Of a DNA stretch of 17,529 bases, positions 1 to 8,480 are shown piece by piece. This stretch comes from Thalassiosira profunda (Eukaryota; Bacillariophyta; Thalassiosirophyceae; Thalassiosirales; Thalassiosiraceae), in contig JALLAP010001080.1 in the NCBI GenBank assembly GCA_036939355.1, positions 1 to 17,529 on the forward strand. Reading direction: 5' to 3'. Numbering within the stretch: position 1 is the first letter of the stretch; each line of letters starts with the position of its first letter. Position numbers and translations under genes: made by a program. Under the pieces are notes generated by a model. It ran no database searches. It saw only the letters and a program-made list of their open reading frames with translations, and was not told the origin of the DNA.

Positions 1-1
1 G

Positions 2-793
2 TCGTCGGTACGGTTTAGGGGCAGGCAACGCAGCGAGGAGGCATACAACTTCATGCTGAGGTACAATCGATATCTGAACCGGCATCCTGTCGGCTGTGGA
101 GCATGCGGCTTCCGAATTGATAACGATCTTCCAGCTGAGCATCTCTGGGGTCTTAACGTGGATGGAGTACAGGATACCACCTGTTATTACTGCGCCGGCG
201 TGTTTTGCTTTGGATGCGAGGGAATGACCCGCTGCGAGCGTTGTCGAAAATTCTACTGCGGCAACTGCGCCACTCTAGTAGCGTGCAATGGGTGCAAAAA
301 AGATAACTGGATGGTCCCGATGTGGGGAGGCGGGAATTTCGAAGTGCACTGCAAGGATTGCGTCTCAACGATAACCTGCGAGGACTGCGACGAAACGAAA
401 CGTTACTGCAGCGAGACCATTCCCAGCCAAAAATGCAATTGCTGCGGTCGGGGTGGCCATTCTGACCTCTGTCAGGACTGTTCGCCTATGGATCAGTGCA
501 GGCTTTGCGAGGGCTGGGCCTGTGATGATTGCCAAGTGTTTTGTCATAGGTGCGGGATGGTTGGATGTGCAAACTGCGTCCACAGTAAGAGAATGACGCA
601 ATGCAATGGCAGCAACTGCACAAAAATTTGCTGCGAATGGTGCACGGGTCAAAACTTACCTGGCGCGGATGTTGTCAAGCGTTGCGGGCAATGTGGAGAC
701 GAACTCTGCCCGAAGTGTCGCCGAGAGAAGAAAGGTGGAAAGGGAAAGAATGCCTGTGCTGGATGCAAATGGATTTTGAGGAAGTGCGCCTAG
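2..793 (+). CDS. Cysteine-rich multi-zinc-knuckle protein, 5'-partial
   Basis: The reading frame is open from the left edge of the window to a TAG stop. The first ATG (position 53) sits in the middle of protein-like sequence (E-A-Y-N-F-M-L-R-Y), so the true start is probably upstream and this is a partial gene. The visible 246 residues from that Met contain at least fifteen paired C-x2-C motifs (for example CGAC, CYYC, CERC, CGNC, CEDC, CHRC, CPKC, CAGC), spread over the whole length. This implies several cooperating zinc-binding modules of RING, B-box or TRIAD type. The spacing does not match one canonical RING-IBR-RING pattern, so I do not call it a ubiquitin ligase. The C-terminus is basic (RREKKGGKGK). 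There is no signal peptide or membrane segment in the visible part. The gene converges on the next gene with 105 bp between the two stop codons. The molecular function is unknown; zinc binding is inferred from the cysteine pattern alone. Confidence 0.72.
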   Translation, partial: SSVRFRGRQRSEEAYNFMLRYNRYLNRHPVGCGACGFRIDNDLPAEHLWGLNVDGVQDTTCYYCAGVFCFGCEGMTRCERCRKFYCGNCATLVACNGCKKDNWMVPMWGGGNFEVHCKDCVSTITCEDCDETKRYCSETIPSQKCNCCGRGGHSDLCQDCSPMDQCRLCEGWACDDCQVFCHRCGMVGCANCVHSKRMTQCNGSNCTKICCEWCTGQNLPGADVVKRCGQCGDELCPKCRREKKGGKGKNACAGCKWILRKCA

Positions 794-898
794 AGATGGA
801 CTTACATGGAGAGCTACCTCTTCTAGCTGGAATAATGACCGCAGTCTCTTTTGTGCGAGCGCCAATCTTCGGCTTGGCAGGCTTTCGAGCTGTTTTTA

Positions 899-2577
899 TT
901 ACACGTCACTAGAAGGTCCCGAGAGACGCTGCCCGCCCTTCCGGTGGGTGCCAACGTGGAGGCTTGCCTCATAGCACTGCAGCCTCTTCTCGGCTTTCTG
1001 TTTGCGCTTTTTCAAGTCGAGACTCTTCTTCTTCTGCCGAGCAACAGATGGAGTATTGCGTCGAATTCCTTTCTTCTTGCGAGCGAGAGTTTCCTTCTTC
1101 CACTTCTTGCTCAGCTTGTCTTCGAACCCGGCGAGGCTGTTCTCGGCCGACAGATATTCCTTGAATGCCTCTTTCGCGGTTGCTTTGAGACCGTTCGGCA
1201 GTTCAGCTATCAACTTTGAGAGCGGTTTGCCGCAGCTGCCCACCTTCAACTCCGCCTTGTATTTGCCCACTCGAGTAGTCTTTGTCACCCGGCACATCTT
1301 TTTCGCATCGCACTCCTGGATGTCCTTCCTCAGGTCGAACGCCGTCTTGGATTCGTACCGGCGCTTGGTGTTGCCCGAAAAGTCAGGATAGCGGCAACCC
1401 GTTATGGTGCTGACGTCGCACTTCGTTGAAAACTCAATACCAGCACAAAGACTGGCACCAGCGCCCAGCAATCGAGCCACCGCAACGGTGCACTTGCCCA
1501 GCACAAATGCCATGGCCTTGTCCTTGCTCTCGTCGAGCTCCTGTTGGAGCGAGATGCACTCCTCTAACATCCGCTCCACAGAGCTCTTCTCGGCAAGGAG
1601 CCTCTCCAACATTTCCAGCCTTTTGAGGGCCTCGGTATGCGAGTGGCCTTTTTTGAACTTTGACCTCACTGTAACCTCACGCATATCGCGCAGTACTGGA
1701 AGTAATTGTGCTTTTCGTGGCTCTTGCAGGAAGTCAAGGAGCAGACCAGATGAGTTCCGTGATCCATTCCGGGCAAGATTTCCAAGTACGCCGCCTCCGG
1801 GGTGTGGTCGTCCCCCTGTCCCTTCTTGGGGCAGGGCAATCGCCGCGCGACGGCCTCGGCGTTGGGGTCGTGGTTCTCCTCCTCCGATGAGGACAGTCGC
1901 AGGGCCAGAGGGGCGGCGATGGCAGGCACCGCCTGGCGGGCGAACGCCTGACACTGCTCCTCGTGCGCATAGGCCTCCTCGAACGTTTCGAACGACGCCA
2001 AGCGGCACGTGTCGCACGTCCACCGCTCGATGCACATCGTCGTCCCCGGGGCCTCGATGGCGGGCATTTTCGCATTTTCGTCGGGCATGGCCGCAGCGGA
2101 CGATTCCAGGGCCAGAGGCGCAGCGAGCAGGCCCACCACTTCCAACACCGACTGGCGGGCGAACGCCTCGCACTGCGCCTCGTGCGCATCGGCCGCCTCG
2201 AAGGTTTCGAACGAGCTCAAGCGGCACTTGTCGCACGTCCACCGCTCGACGGTCATCGTCGTCGACTGCGAAACTTCGTTGCTGGCCGCGTTGGCGTCGT
2301 TCGACGCCTTGCCCGCCCTCTCTCCGCCGGTGGCATAGCCCTTTCCACCGGCGACATTGCGGCTGCTCTTCGGCGTTGGGCCAGACGCAACGCCCGCCTT
2401 CGCATCGTTGACGCCGTCGTTCCCGCCGGCGGCATTGTTGCTGCCCTTCCGCTTGGAGTGCGACTGGGGCGACAGCGAAACTTTGTTGTTTGGTTTTGCC
2501 GTTGACGCCGGATGCTGAGAAGGCGGCGCAAACACCCAAGCGTTGTCCTCGAAATTGCCGTCACCGGTCAACCCCAT
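899..2577 (-). CDS. Protein with two C2HC fingers and a coiled coil; two exons
   Basis: Two minus-strand frames join into one gene. Exon 1 runs from ATG 2577 to 1681 (299 codons, context GCGACAATGG). Exon 2 ends at the TAA at 899. The N-terminal ~105 residues are low-complexity and hydrophilic. Two near-identical zinc fingers follow: W-T-C-D-K-C-R-L at 113-120, closing with H132 and C136, and the same layout at C188, C191, H205 and C209 (C-x2-C-x13-H-x3-C). A further Cys/His cluster lies at about 279-299. After the frame change come a coiled coil (A-L-K-R-L-E-M-L-E-R-L-L) and a very basic tail with nuclear-localisation-like runs (KKWKKETLARKKKG, KKRKQKAEKR). A GTGAGG donor at 1680 permits a frame-correcting intron ending at 1658, 1631 or 1604; a sequencing indel is the alternative. 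The W-x-C-D-x-C finger is a type I associate with diatoms. A nuclear, nucleic-acid- or protein-binding role is inferred; the specific function is unknown. Confidence 0.7.
1631..1680 (-). other. Probable short intron; acceptor uncertain
   Basis: Reading the minus strand, the frame of exon 1 ends in TGA within 15 bases of a GTGAGG donor at 1680. The coiled-coil/basic C-terminus continues in another frame. Only intron lengths of 2 modulo 3 restore that frame. AG acceptors at 1658 (23 nt), 1631 (50 nt, CCGAG) and 1604 (77 nt, TTGGAG) all satisfy this. I list the 50-nt option because 23 nt is very short and 77 nt would remove more coiled-coil-like sequence. None of the acceptors has a good pyrimidine tract, so this is weaker than the two introns at 5334-5420 and 6830-6907. 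Confidence 0.4.
1899..2252 (-). repeat. Intragenic tandem duplication of a finger-coding unit, period 219 bp
   Basis: The segments around 1951-2033 and 2170-2252 are close DNA copies. Both contain stretches such as CGCACGTCCACCGCTCGA and CTGGCGGGCGAACGCCT on the plus strand. Corresponding Cys codons are 73 codons apart (219 bp). The duplication gives the protein its two C2HC fingers plus a repeated A-P-L-A-L segment after each. The high identity at the nucleotide level suggests a recent duplication or ongoing gene conversion. Confidence 0.75.
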
Positions 2578-2827
2578 TGTCGCGGCCAAAAGTTCGGCAA
2601 GGAGGGGCGAGGGCGGAGGGTCGGAGGGTCGGCGAGGAGGGGGCTGAGCGAGGTTACGAGGACGCGTGTGATTCGAGTTGCGAGTTGCTTAGTTTTGACG
2701 CACTGGATTTCCCGCCATTTTGATTTTTTGTCCCCGCCGCTCGCTCGATTTGCAGAAGATCTCCGCCGCCTCCCCCGCCGCCCCCCTGTCCTCGGCCTCC
2801 TCTGCTGCCCCCACCCCCTCCTACACA
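2578..2827. promoter_or_regulatory. Shared divergent promoter region
   Basis: These 250 bp separate two divergent start codons (ATG 2577 on minus, ATG 2828 on plus), so they must hold both promoters and 5' leaders. The 90 bases before 2828 are strongly pyrimidine-rich (runs of CTCC and CCGCC), as are the leader before 8906 and the last 80 bases of the window. No TATA box is obvious at a standard distance. The boundary claim follows only from gene orientation. Confidence 0.45.
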
Positions 2828-4528
2828 ATGAATTTCGGCAAAACTGCTCTAGGCGAAGTCCTCCGCATGCGGGCCGGCGACGAAGGCGATGGCGGCGCCG
2901 GCGGGGCAGCGGCCGCCGCCCGCCCCGCCGAGGCAGCTGCAGCCGCCGATGCTGACGACGATTGGCCCAGCGCGAGCACGTTGGAGAAAATCGAGGGCAT
3001 GCTCTCGCCCGAAGATTTTGCGGAAGTAATGGGGGACTTCGATGCGGAATTGGACGAGTGTGACTGGATCGCCACACTCGCGCGCAAGATATTCGCAGTG
3101 AGCGGCGAGCGGTTCCACGAGCTGATTATGGAACTCTACAGCACCTACCCCTATGCCGCCGTCGCCTACTTCGTCATCATCTTAGTCCGGACCAGCCCGG
3201 ATGAGTGGGTCATTGTGGAGGTGAGCAGCCGATCCCAGCTGAAGCGGATTCTAGATTGCGAAGACATGTGGCGGGAGGAGCTGGCTGAATCGGACATTGA
3301 GCTGATGCCATTCTACAGCTATGTCATCGGCAAGGGCATCGATGCGTACAAAACACTCGAGTCCGAAGATGAAATGTTTCGCGACATCTGCGATCACGTA
3401 CGTGCTTTGTTGCCACTGGGCAGGCCAGTCAAAATCCTCGCGGCGAACTACGACCGATTCGCCCGCATCCCGGCGGACGCGGTGACGATGGTGCAGCATA
3501 TTGAGGGACTTGGAGACCGTGTTGGTGATGTCGAGGTCAAAGCCGCAAAATCTTGGGATCAGACTGTGGAAGAAGTCCAGGCGGCCTGGGAAGAACACAA
3601 GAGGGTGCACGAGCGCATCATTGCGGTGGCGACGCACACGGACCCGGCCAAAGGGTTGAGAATCAATCTGCCCGAGGAGGACGTGGCGGTTCAGAATGCT
3701 GTCGACAGAAGGTGCGAGGCCACCCTGCCCGGGCTTGCGAGGGAAGGGTCCACGGAACATGGGTGGCTGGCTAGCGCAGTTTCAGAGGGAAATCGTCTCA
3801 TCGCCCCGATCCCATCGACTGAGAAAAGGGAGATCATGCAACTCATTGAAAGCGTGAGGGATCTCACTGCGGACGGCGCCAGGAAAGAGGCAGAGGACTA
3901 CTGGGATCTAGTCCAATCTCGTCCCAGCAATTGCGACGAGCCCACTGAGCGGAACACGAACCTCGTCGCCAACCGAAACTCTAGGTGTGCACCTCGGAAG
4001 TATGTCACTGTCAACAAACAGAAGGTTGGAGAGCACCAAGCTGCTATGGCTTATGCATACCTGCGAGAGGCGGGTCTCTTGACCGAGGACGGCACCTCAA
4101 CTGAAAATGGCGTGGTAACTGCGATCCTTGTCAGCAATAAGGAGCGGTGGGTCAAATACAATGAAATGTGGGGCGACATCATTTATCTGGTGGTGTGCAA
4201 ACGCTGCGTGAAGAGATTGATCATGTCCACGACCACTCGTTTGTCGCAGTTTGAAGGCGTCGTTGTTACTGTTGTCGATTTGTGCGAGAAAGCGGGCACT
4301 GAGGTCGTCTTGACGGAATGCATGGGAAAGGGCGATAGTGGCGATTCTATTGCGACGGCGAAGTTGCTGAACCCCACAGCTGTCGCAAAGGGTGCACAGA
4401 CTTACTGGGAGGACGTGACGGCCAACCGTGAGCGCTACAATGCGGAGACAGAGCAGCAATCGCCATTGGGAAAGAAAATGCGGGAGGCTGCATGCTCTCG
4501 CGGTTGGGGAGCTGTAGATTTAGACTAA
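2828..4528 (+). CDS. Unrecognised 566-aa hypothetical protein
   Basis: A single open frame runs from ATG (context ACACAATGA) to TAA. I prefer this ATG because the frame upstream of it only offers non-ATG starts in pyrimidine-rich leader sequence. The N-terminal ~45 residues are Ala/Gly-rich low complexity. The rest is a well-mixed, acidic-to-neutral, mostly helical-looking sequence. It includes a short hydrophobic stretch (A-A-V-A-Y-F-V-I-I-L-V, around residue 108) too short for a membrane span, and a charged helical segment around W-D-Q-T-V-E-E-V-Q-A-A-W-E-E-H-K. I see no signal peptide, zinc motif, nucleotide-binding loop or other family signature. Neighbours are a divergent finger protein and, beyond the gap at 4656, a membrane protein. 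Coding status is well supported by length and composition; the function is unknown. Confidence 0.8.
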   Translation: MNFGKTALGEVLRMRAGDEGDGGAGGAAAAARPAEAAAAADADDDWPSASTLEKIEGMLSPEDFAEVMGDFDAELDECDWIATLARKIFAVSGERFHELIMELYSTYPYAAVAYFVIILVRTSPDEWVIVEVSSRSQLKRILDCEDMWREELAESDIELMPFYSYVIGKGIDAYKTLESEDEMFRDICDHVRALLPLGRPVKILAANYDRFARIPADAVTMVQHIEGLGDRVGDVEVKAAKSWDQTVEEVQAAWEEHKRVHERIIAVATHTDPAKGLRINLPEEDVAVQNAVDRRCEATLPGLAREGSTEHGWLASAVSEGNRLIAPIPSTEKREIMQLIESVRDLTADGARKEAEDYWDLVQSRPSNCDEPTERNTNLVANRNSRCAPRKYVTVNKQKVGEHQAAMAYAYLREAGLLTEDGTSTENGVVTAILVSNKERWVKYNEMWGDIIYLVVCKRCVKRLIMSTTTRLSQFEGVVVTVVDLCEKAGTEVVLTECMGKGDSGDSIATAKLLNPTAVAKGAQTYWEDVTANRERYNAETEQQSPLGKKMREAACSRGWGAVDLD

Positions 4529-4949
4529 ATATTGATGCAGCAAGCAAGTGAGTATGAGTATGTCGTGTGATATGCATTAGAGCGCGATTCTTCGGCGGGC
4601 GCCCGGAAGTCCCGCTGAGTGTACTTGAGGGGAGCCGTGTATGGTTAGGAAGGAGNGCGATTCTTCGGCGGGCGCCCGGAAGTCCCGCTGAGTGTACTTG
4701 AGGGGAGCCGTGTATGGTTAGGAAGGAGATCGTAGAGTGAGCACCGCAGGAGGAGCCACTTGGATCTGTTGGCGCCTGCCGACCTCTCTCGGTCAGTGGT
4801 GCCAGGTACTTACCTACAAAGTACTCATACGTAGACGTAGATTTGTGTAGGGTTCTCATTCATCCATCACAGGCAGAAAGAATCGACGAGTCGACGAAGC
4901 GCTTGCTCTCAACAACGGCGCTCAAATATCTTCAACCAAATCCGAGAGC
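4529..4949. other. Intergenic region with assembly join
   Basis: These 421 bases lie between the stop of the hypothetical protein gene and the start of the membrane-protein gene. About a third is a duplicated 72-bp block around an N (annotated separately). The remainder is presumably the 3' region of the left gene and the promoter of the right one. An open frame crosses it on the minus strand, but it runs through the N and the duplication and has no protein-like features. I see no RNA gene or clear core promoter motif. Confidence 0.5.
4584..4728. repeat. Perfect 72-bp direct duplication flanking a single N
   Basis: Bases 4584-4655 and 4657-4728 are identical over 72 bp (both start GCGATTCTTCGG and end TTAGGAAGGAG), with a single unresolved base N at 4656. 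A perfect duplication that abuts the only N in the window is what results when two contigs with a 72-bp overlap are scaffolded end to end with a one-base gap. The duplication and the real intergenic length are therefore probably artefacts; the true sequence would hold one copy. Confidence 0.85.
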
Positions 4950-6947
4950 ATGTCGAGCACCTTTGCCTATCCAAACGATCTCGCCCCCCCTGACGGGGGA
5001 GCAGTGGGAGCGGTGGGGCTGCGAATGGATGACGACGCATCAGCTCTAGAGCTGTCCCGTCCGGGCGGCGACGATGACGGAGCACCAGACGAAGCACGTG
5101 GAAACGATGAGAACCCAAGCAATGCAGCGAATCGCAGAGGTCGGCGAGATTCGTTCCGATTTGCAATATCTCTGGTGTTGATTGTGATCGTTGTCTATGC
5201 GGTCGCCCTCTACGCCATATCGCAGTTGAGCAACGAACCTTACGAAGGCAACCCCACAACAGTCGAAAGTGGGCTGCAGATGAGTGAAGACGACGAGTAC
5301 AGCACGTCAACAACGCCCTCTGTGCTTGATGAGGTGAGATTACAATGTTCTCTTGCCTGACATTCCACGTTACAATGGCTGATATTATGTGCATTCTTTG
5401 CATGCTTGGTGGATACAAAGGCCGAATGGACTTCCACACCTGTCGCCGTTGATGTTGCCAATGCCATGACACTCGAAGATGAAATGGCAGGGCTCGAAGC
5501 TAGAGACAGATCTAGCGCATCACGGGATGAAAACGATATAAGCGATCCGGAGACGACAGTTAATTCGCTGTCCACAAGCACGAGTGATACGACCACAGAT
5601 CCGACCAATGATATGATCACTTCTACCGTCTCTGTCGTTCAAGCAATGCTGGCGGCAGCCCAACAAGCCCTGCAACCAACGGTGGCATCGGAGCCACCCA
5701 AGTCTGAAACTTCAACCATGAGCACGGCACCTCAATCCGCAACGCCCGAAACAACCACAACAATGGTGGCATCAGCAACGCCAGAAGCAACGGCTTTGCC
5801 ATCTATCACCATCACACCATCTAGTACTGAATCGGCCCTTGTTGTCACCAGCACATTACCGAGCACATCTACATCAACCACTATCGATACGTCACCGAAA
5901 GAGTGTACAGTTCCGGGGTGGTGCACTAACTTTCAAGAGTGCTATCCATTTGCTCCTATCACTGAGTTGGATGCATCCTCGCCACCCGCCTCGCCACCTC
6001 CGAACGAGAACTGCCCGAATGCAATTGTCATCAGCCCGTTGGACCTCCCACTGAGTATCAAGGGCAGCACAAAAAATGCGGCTGGTGATCGCAATATCAA
6101 CGGCTGCGGAATGAACAGAAGCTCTCGAGGTGTGTGGTACAGATTCACCAGTGAGATAGCGACTCTCGTGCATGTAGATTACGAGCAAGAACAGGGCGAC
6201 TCCCGTCTATCCATCTTCTACGGAGACTCTTGCGGCAAACTTGCGTGCTCTAAATACGTTGGTGGCAGCTCTCGCAACTCCCGTGCACAACACAGTTTCC
6301 ACGCGAGTGCTGGGCGAACGTATTATTTCTTCCTCGCGGGAAGTGCACCCGGAGACTATGAATTTCGGGTGGCAACTTATTCAGGAGTGTGCGAGGAGGC
6401 GCAATATGCCGGTGGGAACTTGCGAGACAGAAATAGGCGGCTGCGTTCATCTCTTGTAGCTTCAGCCAGGAATTTGGACGCTCATAGCTTATTCGACTCG
6501 AGCAGTCCTCAATGCGAAAGCGAAGGTTTGTGGTATCACTTCGTTGGGCCCGGCTCAGTGGTCCAAGTGGCAGTCCTGATCGACGCCGAGGGACCTTTCT
6601 CTGGCAACGTCTCGCTGTACAAGGGGCAATGCAACAATCTAGTGTGCACGGAGACTGCCGCTATTGAAGAAGTGTCCTCCCTCAAATATCGCGGGAGCCG
6701 CTACAACCACATTGCAACCTTCGAACTCCACGCAGAACGATGCGAGGACTATTACATGGCGTACTCTGGAGATTGGAATACCAGCATGTGGGACATGACC
6801 ACGTTTGTGGAAAGGAAATCTTCCAATCGGTGAGATCAATTTTGGTGCTGCTTCTCTTTGGATGAACTATTGCTGACTCCGTGTCGGAACCATTCTATCT
6901 TTTGCAGCTTGCGAAGCATCGTGGGACGAAGGGCAGCAGGTGAATAG
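4950..6947 (+). CDS. Type II membrane protein with Ser/Thr-rich stalk and two PPC-like ectodomain modules; three exons
   Basis: Exons 4950-5333, 5421-6829 and 6908-6947 join to a 610-aa protein. An acidic N-terminal tail of ~65 residues precedes N-R-R-G-R-R and one hydrophobic span (about residues 71-91, F-A-I-S-L-V-L-I-V-I-V-V-Y). This predicts an N-in/C-out single-pass protein of the plasma membrane or endomembrane system. The lumenal/extracellular part begins with a long Ser/Thr/Pro-rich, probably O-glycosylated stalk. Two related beta-rich modules follow: 'C-P-N-A-I-V-I ... G-V-W-Y-R-F ... R-L-S-I-F-Y-G-D-S-C ... Y-Y-F-F-L-A-G', then 'E-G-L-W-Y-H-F ... V-S-L-Y-K-G-Q-C ... Y-Y-M-A-Y-S-G'. 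They resemble the bacterial pre-peptidase C-terminal (PPC-like) fold and similar modules I recall from diatom surface proteins. If the second intron is not spliced, the protein ends at 6833 instead. A cell-surface or wall-associated binding role is inferred; no enzyme motif is seen. Confidence 0.78.
5334..5420 (+). other. Spliceosomal intron 1 of membrane-protein gene (87 nt)
   Basis: The donor is GTGAGA at 5334 and the acceptor ACAAAG ends at 5420, the only AG in the second half of the interval. The intron is phase 0 (after the Glu codon 5331-5333) and contains an in-frame TGA at 5358-5360, so reading through would truncate the protein before its stalk. Candidate branch sites are CCTGACA and GCTGATA. 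The frame on both sides is the same and compositionally continuous. Confidence 0.8.
6830..6907 (+). other. Spliceosomal intron 2 of membrane-protein gene (78 nt)
   Basis: The donor is CG/GTGAGATCAA at 6830, with a branch-like TGCTGACT and a pyrimidine-rich acceptor TCTTTTGCAG ending at 6907. The apparent stop TGA at 6831-6833 is formed by the donor itself. Splicing (phase 2) adds a 13-residue tail, R-L-R-S-I-V-G-R-R-A-A-G-E, ending at TAG 6945-6947. The splice signals are the best in the window. Confidence 0.72.
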
Positions 6948-7028
6948 GGGGTTCTTAGGAAAACGATTAGTAACAATGCTTTCTGCATCTGTGGCTCTCT
7001 TCATTTCCTGCAGAGCAACAGCTTGGGA

Positions 7029-8480
7029 TCATGGCTTCTTCCACACCGGTTTCGCCTTCCCCGCGCTCTTTTTTGCTTTCGGCTGCTCCCCTGCATCGAG
7101 CCCTGCCGTCATGCCTTTTCCCCGCTCGCTGGCTCTCGCCTCCGCTGCGATCCTCTGTCCCTCCTGCATCAATTCTTGCGGGTCTTCTGTGTCGTCCCAA
7201 TCATCATCAAACTCTTCCTCATCATCGTCATCCAAGACGGAGTGGGCCTCCTGCGCCTTGCGCTTCGATCTGAATTGCGCGAAGTCATCTAATTTTTCGT
7301 CGTGCTCAATTACCAATCTGTCGTCCAGCTCGTCGAGATCCTGATCGCGCTTCTCGCGGAGGTATTGTGCAAGCTCGGAAGACTCGTCGACGTCGCTGTA
7401 CTCCCCACCAACGTCATAAGCTTCCAGCGGATTGCCAGGATCTGCAGTTGCCTTGGAAGCATCGGTTGTCGATTCATTCTCGCCTCCTTCTGCCCCCTCC
7501 CTCCACTCGACGGGATCATTCGCCACATCTTTCATATCGTAGCGAAAGACAGTCAATCCCAACACCCGCTCCGCCCACGCCGCCTCCCACCCCTTCATTT
7601 CGTACCCCACCGTGATCACTCGGACGTTTGGTTTCCCTCCCAGTACCGATTCCAGGTAGGGTTTGAGCTGCACCAGTGCGTCGTTGACAAAATACATGGT
7701 GACGAGATCCGTTCGGGAGAGTCGTTGGGTGATTTCATCTTCCTTTGATGCTGATGCTGATGCTCCATTGTCTGACAATTGCTGCTTTTGATGCCTCTCC
7801 CTCTGCCTATCGATCACCCGCAGCAAGTCGGCTTGCACGAACTCGAGCTTGTCTGCCTCGGACGCTGCATCACCCTTCCCCTCATTCGCACCGCCGCCTT
7901 TTCCAAAGCCAGTGGGGACAAACCTCCGTCCCACCCTCTCCCGACACCTCCCCAATATGTTCTCGTCCACGTCCACCCCCCAGCTCTCCCGCACCTCGAA
8001 CGGATCCGCCACCGCGGCAAAGTTCAACCGACCGTCGCCGCAGCCCAAATCGGCGTGCACGTCGTCCGACGAGGCCTCGGCAATTTCGAGGGCGCGGCGC
8101 ACCACAGTATCGGGACAGGGGACCCAGGGCGACAGGGAGGCCAGGGAGAGGTACTCGTCGGCAGTGAGAGTGTTGCCGGCCGCATCTTTCGGGGCGAACC
8201 CCGCGGAATCGGGAGATCCGTCCGTGTGATCTCCCGGATCCAATCGATTTGCTGCGGCGGACGAAGCGCCTTCGTCGGCCGGTAGGAGGGACCCGCCCCG
8301 TTTCCGCCGTCGTCGCAGGGGCTGCTCGGCGTTCGCCGCGGAGAAAGCGCGGATTGCTGCAATCGCAATGGGACGGTGCACCTCGTTATTTTGCAACGAC
8401 CTCCGCAACAGATAACTGCGAGATCCTCCGAGGCACAGCGCCCTGGCGGATGCAGCCAGCCTGATTGCCACGGACGCCAT
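7029..8480 (-). CDS. Mitochondrial FAM173/ATPSCKMT-like protein lysine methyltransferase
   Basis: ATG at 8480 (context GCAACAATGG) opens a 483-aa protein. The first ~55 residues are rich in Arg, Ala, Leu and Ser and lack acidic residues until the N-N-E near 33 (M-A-S-V-A-I-R-L-A-A-S-A-R), typical of a mitochondrial targeting peptide. A class I SAM-dependent methyltransferase core follows: motif I D-L-G-C-G-D-G-R at 144-151, the acidic end of strand 2 in W-G-V-D-V-D-E-N (167-174), F-V-Q-A-D-L at 214-219, and Y-F-V-N-D-A-L-V-Q-L-K-P-Y-L at 263-276. The preceding P-W-V-P-C-P-D-T-V-V segment and the post-motif layout resemble the FAM173 family. Animal members of that family trimethylate a lysine of ATP synthase subunit c or of the adenine nucleotide translocase. 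A roughly 150-residue, strongly acidic and then Lys/Ala-rich C-terminal extension is unusual for that family. The gene is convergent with the membrane-protein gene and divergent from the next methyltransferase. The methyltransferase fold is clear; the substrate is inferred. Confidence 0.78.
   Translation of the reverse strand: MASVAIRLAASARALCLGGSRSYLLRRSLQNNEVHRPIAIAAIRAFSAANAEQPLRRRRKRGGSLLPADEGASSAAANRLDPGDHTDGSPDSAGFAPKDAAGNTLTADEYLSLASLSPWVPCPDTVVRRALEIAEASSDDVHADLGCGDGRLNFAAVADPFEVRESWGVDVDENILGRCRERVGRRFVPTGFGKGGGANEGKGDAASEADKLEFVQADLLRVIDRQRERHQKQQLSDNGASASASKEDEITQRLSRTDLVTMYFVNDALVQLKPYLESVLGGKPNVRVITVGYEMKGWEAAWAERVLGLTVFRYDMKDVANDPVEWREGAEGGENESTTDASKATADPGNPLEAYDVGGEYSDVDESSELAQYLREKRDQDLDELDDRLVIEHDEKLDDFAQFRSKRKAQEAHSVLDDDDEEEFDDDWDDTEDPQELMQEGQRIAAEARASERGKGMTAGLDAGEQPKAKKSAGKAKPVWKKP

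Noticed and set aside
4832..4846. GACGTAGATTTG shared with the left inverted repeat (near 11198).
   Set aside because: A 12-base match is expected several times by chance in a window of this size, and flanking bases do not match.
4347..4859. 170-codon minus-strand frame crossing the N.
   Set aside because: It depends on the duplicated block and the N, which are probably artefacts, and its sequence is repetitive because of the duplication.
6940..7013. Possible third intron of the membrane-protein gene (GTGAAT ... TTCCTGCAG).
   Set aside because: The acceptor is good, but the next exon would read antisense through the methyltransferase gene in low-quality sequence. Termination at TAG 6947 is simpler.
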